A stretch of DNA of 18,404 bases from Lachnospiraceae bacterium (GCA_003488965.1 DNJW01000058.1:1-18404), one strand, 5' to 3'; positions 1 through 6,829 are shown, counted from the first letter of the stretch. Notes: generated by a model not told the origin, from the sequence alone. Program-made: numbers and translations.

Positions 1-58
1 CTTTTCTTCTTTTTTTATGTGTAAATTTTACAATTTTCTTTCTTATTCGCTTTTCCAT
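1..58 (-). CDS. Possible start of a divergent gene running off the left edge (partial, unidentified)
   Basis: On the minus strand an ATG at 58-56 opens a frame that stays open to the window edge and would begin MEKRIRKKIVKFTHKKRRK, a very basic N-terminus. Only 19 codons are visible, so no family can be named. The nearest good ribosome binding site (GGAGGG, minus strand, 84-79) lies 20 bases upstream of this ATG, which is too far. That site is correctly spaced for another ATG at 72-70, whose frame stops after nine codons (MNLYKWKSE). Either the real start uses translational coupling from that mini-ORF, or this is chance in AT-rich DNA. A divergent gene would fit a shared intergenic region with murC. 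Confidence 0.22.
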   Translation of the reverse strand, partial: MEKRIRKKIVKFTHKKRRK

Positions 59-89
59 TTGTATAAATTCATGATTTTCCCTCCTTCTT

Positions 90-119
90 ATTACATTTTC
101 CCCCGTATGCTTGTATAAT
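90..119 (+). promoter_or_regulatory. Candidate murC promoter (perfect -10)
   Basis: A perfect -10 hexamer TATAAT lies at 114-119. The best partner -35 is ATTACA at 90-95 (four of six matches to TTGACA) with an 18-bp spacer. This would place the transcript start near 126, giving a leader of about 85 bases ahead of murC. The -35 is weak. No operator or riboswitch-like structure was recognised in 120-211. Confidence 0.4.
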
Positions 120-155
120 GTTTATGGATTTGGTATTATTTGCCCCTTCCAAATG

Positions 156-182
156 TTTACATATTCGTAATATGCATATAAT
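156..182 (+). promoter_or_regulatory. Alternative murC-proximal promoter
   Basis: A second TATAAT lies at 177-182, with TTTACA (five of six to the -35 consensus) at 156-161. The spacer is only 15 bp, shorter than optimal. A transcript from here would have a leader of about 20 bases, still enough to include the murC ribosome binding site at 199-204. In AT-rich DNA such matches arise easily, so this is an alternative to the upstream candidate rather than a confident second promoter. Confidence 0.25.
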
Positions 183-211
183 AAAGAATAAAAAGAATAG
201 GAAGTGCAGAC

Positions 212-1591
212 ATGTATAAAATAGATTTTCATCATCCTTGTCACATATATTTTATCGGCATCGGGGGAATCAGCATGAGCGGGCTGGCCGAAATCCTGCT
301 GGAAGAAGGCTTCCATGTATCCGGCTCCGATATCAGGCCTACTCCTCTTACCGAATCCCTTCAAAAAAATAACGCCACAGTCTTCTATGGACAAAAAGCC
401 TCCAATCTGACAAAGGATATTGATGTTGCCGTTTACACCAGCGCTATCCATAAAGACAATCCGGAATATATAGCCATGGAAACCCTTGGAATTCCCAGCC
501 TGACCCGGGCAGAGCTGCTGGGCCAGATGATGCAGAACTATAAAATTCCCATAGCCGTCAGCGGAACCCATGGCAAAACAACAACCACCTCCATGATATC
601 GGAAATCCTTCTGGAAGCTGATTTGGATCCTACCTTGTCCATCGGCGGTATCCTGAAGGCAATCGGCGGCAATATACGTATAGGCAAGTCCGAATATTTT
701 GTAACGGAAGCATGCGAATATACCAATAGTTTTTTGAGCTTCTTTCCTAAAATAGGAATCATATTAAATATAGAAGAAGACCACCTCGACTTTTTTAAAG
801 ATATTCAGGATATACGCAATTCATTCCGTCAATTTGCCGCCCTTCTCCCCAAGGACGGAACGCTGATTATCAGCGGGGACATTGAACACTATGAAGAAAT
901 CACCCATGGATTGGAATGCAGAATAATTACCTATGGCTCCTCACAGGACAATGATTATTTCTGTTCCGGTATCTGCTACGATGAATTTGCCCATCCCACA
1001 TTTCAGTTAAACCGCAAAGGCGGGAAAACGGAAACTTTTTCCCTCATGGTTCCGGGAGAGCACAATATTCATAACGCTATGGCAGCCATTGCCCTTTCCG
1101 ACCTTCTCGGCATAGACGGCAGCATTGTCAAGAAAGCTTTTCGCAAATTTTCCGGCACTGACAGACGCTATGAATACAAAGGCGAAAAAAACGGTGTTAC
1201 TATAATAGATGATTATGCGCATCACCCCACAGAAATTACAGCAACTTTAAAAGCGGCCCTAAATTATCCCCATAAATCCTTATGGTGCGTATTCCAGCCT
1301 CATACCTATTCCCGGACGAAAGCTTTTCTGCCGGAGTTTGCAAAAGCACTTTTGCTGGCGGACCACGTGGTACTTGCCGATATTTATCCTGCCCGTGAAA
1401 CGGATACCCTTGGTATCAGCTCCCAAAACCTGCAGGATGAAATTCTGCATCTGGGAGGAACCTGCACATACCTTCCTTCTTTTGAAAAAATTGAAAAATT
1501 TTTATTAGAAAATTGCATAAACGGTGACCTGTTGATAACTATGGGTGCGGGAGATGTGGTAAAAATCGGCGAAAATCTGCTTCAAAAATAA
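212..1591 (+). CDS. murC: UDP-N-acetylmuramate--L-alanine ligase MurC
   Basis: This cytoplasmic enzyme adds L-alanine to UDP-N-acetylmuramate using ATP, the first amino-acid step of peptidoglycan stem-peptide synthesis. At 459 residues it has the normal family length. Visible landmarks, in order: the Gly-rich N-terminal UDP-binding motif GIGGISMSG (residues 16-24); the Mur ligase P-loop SGTHGKTTTTS (117-127); the central-domain segment ending NIEEDHLDFF (186-195); and DDYAHHPTEI (333-342), the MurC-type signature at the start of the C-terminal domain, followed by QPHTYSRT (362-369). AGGAAG at 199-204 sits seven bases before the ATG and supports the start. It is followed by a 335-base gap rather than a tightly linked cell-division gene, so it may be transcribed alone. 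The assignment as MurC rather than MurD/E/F rests on the HHPTEI and HTYSRT motifs. Confidence 0.97.
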   Translation: MYKIDFHHPCHIYFIGIGGISMSGLAEILLEEGFHVSGSDIRPTPLTESLQKNNATVFYGQKASNLTKDIDVAVYTSAIHKDNPEYIAMETLGIPSLTRAELLGQMMQNYKIPIAVSGTHGKTTTTSMISEILLEADLDPTLSIGGILKAIGGNIRIGKSEYFVTEACEYTNSFLSFFPKIGIILNIEEDHLDFFKDIQDIRNSFRQFAALLPKDGTLIISGDIEHYEEITHGLECRIITYGSSQDNDYFCSGICYDEFAHPTFQLNRKGGKTETFSLMVPGEHNIHNAMAAIALSDLLGIDGSIVKKAFRKFSGTDRRYEYKGEKNGVTIIDDYAHHPTEITATLKAALNYPHKSLWCVFQPHTYSRTKAFLPEFAKALLLADHVVLADIYPARETDTLGISSQNLQDEILHLGGTCTYLPSFEKIEKFLLENCINGDLLITMGAGDVVKIGENLLQK

Positions 1592-1648
1592 CTATCCACA
1601 ATATCCACAAATTCTTTGAAAAATCTTTATTCCGGAATTTGTGGATAT
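1592..1648. promoter_or_regulatory. DnaA-box-like cluster A (three 9-mers, two tandem and one inverted)
   Basis: Starting one base after the murC stop codon are two abutting head-to-tail 9-mers, CTATCCACA (1592-1600) and ATATCCACA (1601-1609). A third, ATATCCACA on the minus strand, occupies 1640-1648. Each differs from the DnaA box TTATCCACA only at the first base. The second and third boxes lie within a perfect 14-bp inverted repeat (1601-1614 against 1635-1648, 20-base loop). DnaA is the replication initiator and binds such boxes at origins and at promoters it controls. Replication genes directly downstream make the identification plausible. No binding data can be inferred from sequence alone. 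Confidence 0.55.
1601..1648. repeat. Perfect 14-bp inverted repeat after murC
   Basis: ATATCCACAAATTC at 1601-1614 is exactly complementary to GAATTTGTGGATAT at 1635-1648, separated by 20 bases. In RNA this could form a stem just after the murC stop codon. It is AT-rich, has a long loop and lacks a proper U-run, so it is a poor intrinsic terminator. It is better read as two oppositely oriented DnaA-box-like sites with conserved flanks, although a weak role in ending or stabilising the murC transcript cannot be excluded. Confidence 0.6.
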
Positions 1649-1742
1649 CCTTATTTTCCCGCAAACAATCTCCGTTTTTAAAATTCCATATTTTATAAAG
1701 CTTTTCTGCTCCTTTTTTTTCCGCTTATTTTTTTCTTTTGAA

Positions 1743-1769
1743 TTATACACATTTTCCACATTTTCCACT
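1743..1769 (+). promoter_or_regulatory. DnaA-box-like cluster B (three abutting 9-mers)
   Basis: Three 9-mers follow each other with no gap and in the same orientation: TTATACACA (1743-1751), TTTTCCACA (1752-1760) and TTTTCCACT (1761-1769). The first two match the relaxed DnaA consensus TTWTNCACA fully and the third differs at its last base. The cluster ends 46 bases upstream of the -35 of the dnaD promoter. The stretch between the two clusters (1651-1742) is strongly AT-rich with T-runs, which could ease strand opening. Together with cluster A this gives six sites in about 180 bases, consistent with an origin-like or DnaA-titrating element or with DnaA control of the operon. Confidence 0.6.
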
Positions 1770-1815
1770 GTCGCCGCCTTTCTTCTTTCCCATATTTTTT
1801 TCGGGAAAATTACTA

Positions 1816-1844
1816 TTTCCATTTAATATTTGTTATGATATAAT
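1816..1844 (+). promoter_or_regulatory. Promoter of the dnaD operon (extended -10)
   Basis: TATAAT at 1839-1844 is preceded directly by TGA (1836-1838), forming an extended -10 element. TTTCCA at 1816-1821 gives four of six matches to the -35 consensus with the ideal 17-bp spacer. Transcription would start near 1851 and leave a leader of about 75 bases before dnaD. This is the best promoter-like sequence in the window. Its position between the DnaA-box clusters and the first replication gene suggests it drives the downstream operon. Confidence 0.65.
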
Positions 1845-1926
1845 TCATCATACTTTAGATAAGGAGTATTTTTCTGCCCCGCTGCAGACGGAACGGAAAT
1901 CAAACAGCTAAGGACAGGTGAACGTT

Positions 1927-2988
1927 ATGGGCCGTTTAAAAATTTATAAAGACAACTATACCGAAGCAACAGCGGTATCCAACATTTTCATTGATGAATA
2001 TATGAAAGATGCCAACGATGCGCAATTAAAAGTCTATCTATATCTAATCCGTATGATGAATGCCAATCTGCCTACCAGCGTGTCTGATATTGCAGACAAA
2101 TTTAACCACACCGAAAAAGATGTACTCCGGGCATTGAAATACTGGGAAAAGCAGAAGCTTCTTTCTCTCGAATTCGATGCCTCCAAAAATTTAATCGGCA
2201 TTCACCTTCTTGACTTAAACAAACCAAAAGATTCCGCCGGGGAAAAACCGTTTACCCCGGTAGTTACCCTGATGGCCGCGGGCTCTATCCAGTCTGCACC
2301 GGAAGAAACCGACGGCAAAAGCCTTTACGAAAAACCCGCATATACATTGGATCAGATTCGGGAATTCAAATCCAACGAAGAAACTTCCCAGCTCTTGTTC
2401 ATTGTAGAGCAGTATATTGGCAAAACGCTTTCCTCTTCCGAAATCAAGACGGTTTTCTTTATTCAGGACAAGCTCGGCTTTTCCATGGATTTGACCGACT
2501 ATCTGGTGCAATACTGTGTGGAACGGGGGAAACGCGATTTCCGCTACATAGAAAAAGTTGCCGTAAATTGGGCACAGGCAGGTGTTGAATCTCCTGAGGA
2601 CGCGGAAAAATATGCTTATAAATATGACCGGATTGTTTATAGTATCATGAACGCATTGGGAAAAACAAATGCACCTACAAAAAAAGAGGTGGAATACATC
2701 AACCGTTGGACGAAAGATTTCGGTTATGAAATGGATGTAATTGATGTAGCCTGCGAACGTACAGTTCTAAGCACGGACAAACACCGGTTTGAGTATGCCG
2801 ACCGTATTTTAAGCGGCTGGCATCAGGCCAATGTCCACCACAAGTCGGACATTGCCAAAGCGGACGAGCTTTTCCGGCGCAGCAGGACAGTTCCGCAGAC
2901 TAAACCGGCCGCCTCCAATAAATTTAACCAGTTCAAGCAGAATAATTATGATTTTGAAGCTCTTGAAAGAGAATTATTAAGTAATTAG
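1927..2988 (+). CDS. DnaD-domain replication initiation protein with two C-terminal DnaD/DnaB-type domains
   Basis: Proteins of this family help DnaA open the origin and recruit the helicase loader in Firmicutes. The 353-residue protein has an N-terminal winged-helix region (about 20-95, with SVSDIADKFNHTEKDVLRAL at 51-70 resembling the recognition helices). An acidic/Ser linker follows, then two tandem DnaD C-terminal-type domains. The first spans about 154-225 with YIEKVAVNW (207-215), the second about 235-305 with YADRILSGW (290-298). Both carry the Y-x3-I/V-x3-W pattern typical of the family. A classical DnaD has one such domain, so the layout is closer to Bacillus DnaB. I chose the ATG at 1927 over the in-frame GTG at 1918 because AAGGA (1910-1914) is only three bases from the GTG, and the usual homologue N-terminus is MG-x-L/I. 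It is the first gene of the probable operon. Confidence 0.88.
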   Translation: MGRLKIYKDNYTEATAVSNIFIDEYMKDANDAQLKVYLYLIRMMNANLPTSVSDIADKFNHTEKDVLRALKYWEKQKLLSLEFDASKNLIGIHLLDLNKPKDSAGEKPFTPVVTLMAAGSIQSAPEETDGKSLYEKPAYTLDQIREFKSNEETSQLLFIVEQYIGKTLSSSEIKTVFFIQDKLGFSMDLTDYLVQYCVERGKRDFRYIEKVAVNWAQAGVESPEDAEKYAYKYDRIVYSIMNALGKTNAPTKKEVEYINRWTKDFGYEMDVIDVACERTVLSTDKHRFEYADRILSGWHQANVHHKSDIAKADELFRRSRTVPQTKPAASNKFNQFKQNNYDFEALERELLSN

Positions 2989-3003
2989 GAGGGGAATGGA
3001 AAC

Positions 3004-3978
3004 GTGTCCTTAAACAATACGCAATATGATGCTATCATGCGCACTTACGAAGAAAAACAAACGCGGAACCGCCATATGCTGGAAGAACGGCGGGCTTATG
3101 TCTATTCACATGTGGACGGTTTCCGCCAGATGGAAGACTCCATCGCCTCTATTTCCGTTGAACATGGAAAAAAACTGCTGGCAGGCGACGAATCGGCTCT
3201 TAGCGAGCTGAGACTTCTTCTTAGGAATTTATCGGAAAGCAAAACCAGCCTGCTTGTTGCTTCAGGACTTCCCGCCGATTATCTGGAACCGGTATATGAC
3301 TGTCCTGACTGCAAGGATACAGGGTACATAGACGGAAAAAAATGCCACTGCTTCCGTCAGGCAGAAATTTCCCTCTTATATGAGCAATCCAACATCAGCA
3401 AAATCCTGGAAAACGAAAATTTTTCAACCCTTTCCTACCAATATTATGAAGGGGAAGATTTTGTCCGTTTTCAAAATGCAGTCGAAGAATGTAAAAAATT
3501 TTCACAAAATTTCAGTTTCGACTACCATAATCTCTTTTTTTATGGTACAGTGGGAACAGGAAAATCATTTCTTTCCGGATGTATCGCAAAAGAATTGCTG
3601 GAAATGGGGTATTCCGTTATTTATTTTAGCGCAGTCGGGTTCTTTGAGTCATTATCCCATTTTTCTTTTGATTATAAGGCAAAAGGAGAACTGCAGAACA
3701 TCTATAGCGATATCTGTCAATGCGATTTATTAATTATTGATGACCTGGGAACCGAATTAACAAATAATTTTGTCACTTCCCAGCTTTTCTCTTGTCTAAA
3801 TGAAAGACATATGCGGAAAAAATCAACAATTATCTCTACTAATTTATCATTGGAAGAGCTGCGCAACCGGTATTCCGACAGAGTCTTTTCCCGGATAACA
3901 AGCAATTTTATCCTATGCAAGATCACCGGACCGGATATTCGGATATTAAAAAAAATAGAAAGCCAGAATAATTTTTAG
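3004..3978 (+). CDS. DnaI/DnaC-type helicase loader AAA+ ATPase
   Basis: This is a predicted cytoplasmic ATPase that loads the replicative helicase at the origin. The 324 residues comprise a helical N-terminal part, a cysteine cluster CPDC...C-x-C (C100, C103, C114, C116) resembling the zinc-binding region of Bacillus DnaI, and an AAA+ core. The core has Walker A GTVGTGKS (181-188), Walker B DLLIIDD (241-247), the sensor-like STIISTN (274-280) and the Arg-containing YSDRVFSRI (290-298). The start is GTG, supported by a strong AGGAGGGG at 2987-2994 that overlaps the stop codon of the dnaD-like gene, indicating translational coupling. IstB-like transposon ATPases share the core, but the zinc cluster, the DnaD-like neighbour and the lack of a transposase argue for the replication role. 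Confidence 0.92.
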   Translation: MSLNNTQYDAIMRTYEEKQTRNRHMLEERRAYVYSHVDGFRQMEDSIASISVEHGKKLLAGDESALSELRLLLRNLSESKTSLLVASGLPADYLEPVYDCPDCKDTGYIDGKKCHCFRQAEISLLYEQSNISKILENENFSTLSYQYYEGEDFVRFQNAVEECKKFSQNFSFDYHNLFFYGTVGTGKSFLSGCIAKELLEMGYSVIYFSAVGFFESLSHFSFDYKAKGELQNIYSDICQCDLLIIDDLGTELTNNFVTSQLFSCLNERHMRKKSTIISTNLSLEELRNRYSDRVFSRITSNFILCKITGPDIRILKKIESQNNF

Positions 3979-4011
3979 TTAAGTACGCAAATTACAGAAA
4001 GCGAGGATCTC

Positions 4012-5202
4012 ATGGCAAAGCGTGAAGAAAAAAGAAATTTAGAGACCATCCCTGTAGGTTCCTTAGGACTTATTCCCTTAGAAGGATGCAAATCCCTGGG
4101 AGAAAAAGTAGACTATTACCTTGTAAAATGGCGGACAGAACGGGAAAGCGAACATAAAGACAGCCTGGCATTTGCCGGCTATCAACGGGATTCCTATATT
4201 TTAGGCGCTAAAGTTCCCCGATTCGGTTCCGGCGAAGCAAAAGGTGTCATTTTGGAATCCGTCCGCGGCACGGACTTATATCTTCTTGTAGATGTAGCCA
4301 ACTACAGTCTTACCTACTCTTTATGCGGTTATGAAAACCACATGTCTCCCGATGACCATTATCAGAATTTAAAACGTATTATTGCAGCCGTCGGCGGGAA
4401 GGCCAGACGCATTACTGTTATTATGCCTTTCTTATATGAAAGCAGACAGCATAAAAGAACATCCCGAGAATCCTTAGACTGTGCTCTTGCCCTGCAGGAA
4501 ATGGTCGCTATGGGCGTAGATAACATTATTACCTTTGATGCCCACGACCCCCGTGTCCAGAATGCCATTCCTCTTCACGGTTTTGAAACGGTGCAGCCTA
4601 CCTATCAGTTTATTAAGGGATTACTCCAGAATGTATCCGGTCTGGAATTGGATTCCGACCATATGATGGTTATCAGCCCTGATGAAGGCGGTATGAGCAG
4701 GGCTATTTATATGGCAAATGTCATTGGCCTGGACATTGGGATGTTTTATAAGCGAAGAGATTATACTACAGTCGTAAACGGCCGCAATCCTATTGTTGCC
4801 CATGAATTCCTCGGGACCAGCGTGGAAGGCAAGGATATGATTATTATTGACGATATGATTTCCTCTGGAGAAAGTGCTTTAGAAGTTGCCGCCGAACTGA
4901 AAAAAAGAAAGGCTAACCGGGTCTTCATATGCGCCACCTTCGGTCTCTTTACTAATGGACTGGAACGGTTTAACAGAGCATTTGCCGACGGAATTATCGA
5001 TAAAGTACTGACAACCAATTTAATTTATCAGACACCGGAACTGCTGTCCTGCGAATGGTATATCAACTGTGATATGAGCAAATATGTGGCATACATCATC
5101 GATACCTTGAACCACGATGCTTCCATCAGCGATCTGCTTGACCCCAACGAACGCATCCAAAGTATTCTGACAAGATATAAAAACGGCGACTTCGAAGATT
5201 AA
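4012..5202 (+). CDS. prs: Divergent ribose-phosphate pyrophosphokinase (PRPP synthetase)
   Basis: Family members make PRPP from ribose 5-phosphate and ATP for purine, pyrimidine, His, Trp and NAD synthesis. Recognisable elements: a flexible-loop equivalent with YESRQHKR (142-149); TFDAHDP (174-180) in place of the usual T-V-D-L-H-A; a pyrophosphate-loop equivalent SPDEGG (222-227); and a PRPP-binding loop IIIDDMISSGESA (277-289). At 396 residues it is about 80 longer than the common class I enzyme. The extra length is largely an N-terminal extension (about 1-75) plus a C-terminal tail. The PRPP loop has S-S-G-E-S where typical enzymes have D-T-A/G-G-T. It may be an active lineage-specific enzyme or one with altered regulation. 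A GAGG at 4003-4006 lies five bases before the ATG. It follows the helicase loader by 33 bases with no terminator. Confidence 0.85.
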   Translation: MAKREEKRNLETIPVGSLGLIPLEGCKSLGEKVDYYLVKWRTERESEHKDSLAFAGYQRDSYILGAKVPRFGSGEAKGVILESVRGTDLYLLVDVANYSLTYSLCGYENHMSPDDHYQNLKRIIAAVGGKARRITVIMPFLYESRQHKRTSRESLDCALALQEMVAMGVDNIITFDAHDPRVQNAIPLHGFETVQPTYQFIKGLLQNVSGLELDSDHMMVISPDEGGMSRAIYMANVIGLDIGMFYKRRDYTTVVNGRNPIVAHEFLGTSVEGKDMIIIDDMISSGESALEVAAELKKRKANRVFICATFGLFTNGLERFNRAFADGIIDKVLTTNLIYQTPELLSCEWYINCDMSKYVAYIIDTLNHDASISDLLDPNERIQSILTRYKNGDFED

Positions 5203-5239
5203 TCCTATAGGATTGTCTATAGGAGAAAGGAGTTTTTCT

Positions 5240-6781
5240 ATGCCTTATGTTATTGCGGTTATTATTTTATTAGTTGGAATTATTGCTTTTTTGGGCTACC
5301 AGCTTTATGTCAGAAATATTCAATATACCTATAAAGCGGATAAAATGTCCGACCTCGAACATTCTTATGAAAACAAAATCCAGAATTTGGAAAATACTAT
5401 CAGTTCTTTAAACAAAACTGCATATACCCATACCGTTACAAAAATAGGAAACATTGATTATTTTATCAGCCGCTGCACTTCTCTATTTGAGCATTATCCT
5501 GATGCTGTTTTTACCATGATCGGTTTCAGTATCTCCAATCTGGGGAAAATCAACCAGTTTTTCGGTCCTTCCGAAGGCGATAAAGTGATGGTCTATACTG
5601 CAGATATACTGAAAGACTCTGTAAAGGGCAATGCCGCCTATGCCCATGTTAATTCCAATTTGTTCGGTATTCTTTTGCGCGATTCCGGCGAATCAGAAAT
5701 AATGGAAATCATTGATTCGATTACGGCAAAACTTAAGAATTGTTCCTCTACTTTTACAATAATGCCTATTTTTGGTATCTATTATGTGGACCGCAGCCAT
5801 GCGCATGACAGTATGATGGATATTATGAACTATACTTTGTTGGCGCAAAAGGCGGTTACAGATCCGGAAAAAGAAAATTATGCCTATTTTACGGAAGAAC
5901 TTAGCCGCACTTATAACGAAAACAAAAAGATGAGCGCCGAAATGGAAGAAGCTTTGGATAAACACAAATTTATTGTTTATCTTCAGCCTATGGTTGACCT
6001 TCACTCCTATCAGATTGTATCTGCAGAAGCTTTGGTGCGCTGGGATTATCCTGGAAAGGGAATTCTTTCTCCTTATGCTTTCCTTCCTCTTTTTGAGAAT
6101 ACCTCTCTCATTCAGAAGCTGGATTATTATATGTGGGAAGAATGCTGCAAAGTAATCCGGCGCTGGATAGACAATAAGATAACTCCTATGCCCATTGCAA
6201 TGAATATCTCGCCTATTCATTTAACCAGCACTGCATTTATCGACAAACTTGAGCAGCTGATGCACTCCTATCTGATTTCCAAAAATCTGCTTATTTTGGA
6301 ATTGCCTGAACGCGGTGTCGCCAATGCTACAAAAGAGGTAACTGAAATCATTATGAAGCTGCATGAAAAAAAATTCTCGCTTTGTATCGACAACTTCGGA
6401 AGCATACATTCTCCTCTGAATCTTTTAAAGGATTATCCTATTGAACGGATTAAACTGGACAGAAGCTTTCTTAACAGAAATTCCAGTTCCAAGGAAGGGC
6501 TTACCATCCTCCGTTACTTAATTGCCATGGCAAAGGAACTGAATCTTACTGTTATCACGGAAGGTGTAGAGTCCATGCAGCAGGCAAATTCTCTTTCGGA
6601 TATCGGATGTGACATTGCTCAAGGATATTTCTTTGCTAAACCTCTGGATGTAAGACATTTTGACCAGTTGAACAAATCAATGCTCCGCAATTTATATAGA
6701 CCGTCAGAATATTATCCTACCTTTGAGGATTTTGAGAAAGATGTGGATATATTGACCCAGATGATGCAAAGGGTTGGATAG
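5240..6781 (+). CDS. Membrane-anchored degenerate GGDEF-EAL protein
   Basis: The 513-residue protein has one N-terminal membrane segment (about 3-23) and a short coiled-coil stretch (about 33-60). A GGDEF-type domain (about 70-215) follows, in which the GGDEF signature is replaced by NSNLF (138-142), then an EAL domain (about 240-480). Diguanylate cyclase activity is therefore very unlikely. In the EAL domain the EALVRW motif (263-268), N322, E354, K405, E441 and Q461 are kept, but the usual DDFGTGYSS loop reads DNFGSIHSP (384-392), losing the second metal-binding Asp. It could be a weak phosphodiesterase or a c-di-GMP receptor. I chose ATG 5240 because AGGAG at 5228-5232 is seven bases upstream; an in-frame TTG at 5213 has no such site. 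An 8-bp direct repeat CTATAGGA (5205-5212, 5217-5224) lies in the gap after prs. It is the last gene of the probable operon. Confidence 0.9.
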   Translation: MPYVIAVIILLVGIIAFLGYQLYVRNIQYTYKADKMSDLEHSYENKIQNLENTISSLNKTAYTHTVTKIGNIDYFISRCTSLFEHYPDAVFTMIGFSISNLGKINQFFGPSEGDKVMVYTADILKDSVKGNAAYAHVNSNLFGILLRDSGESEIMEIIDSITAKLKNCSSTFTIMPIFGIYYVDRSHAHDSMMDIMNYTLLAQKAVTDPEKENYAYFTEELSRTYNENKKMSAEMEEALDKHKFIVYLQPMVDLHSYQIVSAEALVRWDYPGKGILSPYAFLPLFENTSLIQKLDYYMWEECCKVIRRWIDNKITPMPIAMNISPIHLTSTAFIDKLEQLMHSYLISKNLLILELPERGVANATKEVTEIIMKLHEKKFSLCIDNFGSIHSPLNLLKDYPIERIKLDRSFLNRNSSSKEGLTILRYLIAMAKELNLTVITEGVESMQQANSLSDIGCDIAQGYFFAKPLDVRHFDQLNKSMLRNLYRPSEYYPTFEDFEKDVDILTQMMQRVG

Positions 6782-6793
6782 AGATTTTGACAC

Positions 6794-6829
6794 ATTAAAA
6801 AAGTTGGCCAGGCGGCCAACTTTTTTAAT
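6794..6829. terminator. Bidirectional intrinsic terminator between convergent genes
   Basis: Perfect 16-bp complementary arms (6794-6809 and 6814-6829) flank a four-base loop. The GC-rich core GTTGGCC/GGCCAAC is bordered by six A on the left and six T on the right, so a hairpin plus U-run forms on either strand. It ends the operon of the EAL gene (13 bases after its stop) and the giant minus-strand gene, whose TAA stop (6827-6825) lies within the stem. Confidence 0.95.

Noticed and set aside
122..571. Minus-strand open frame of 149 codons overlapping the murC start
   Set aside because: It is antisense to conserved murC coding sequence, has no family-like motifs, and would overlap the clear murC ribosome binding site and start.
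1786..1808. TTTCCC/GGGAAA hairpin upstream of the dnaD promoter as a murC terminator
   Set aside because: The stem is only six base pairs with an 11-base loop and no U-run after it.
1592..1826. Two small frames, one on each strand, in the gap after murC
   Set aside because: Both are low-complexity products of AT-rich DNA (Lys/Glu-rich or Phe-rich), lack ribosome binding sites, and coincide with the DnaA-box-like array.
3004..3978. IstB transposon helper ATPase
   Set aside because: No transposase or inverted terminal repeats are nearby, and the cysteine cluster plus the coupled DnaD-like gene fit a helicase loader.
5693..6220. Minus-strand frame of 175 codons inside the EAL gene
   Set aside because: It is the reverse shadow of a clear coding region with EAL motifs and has no recognisable domain.
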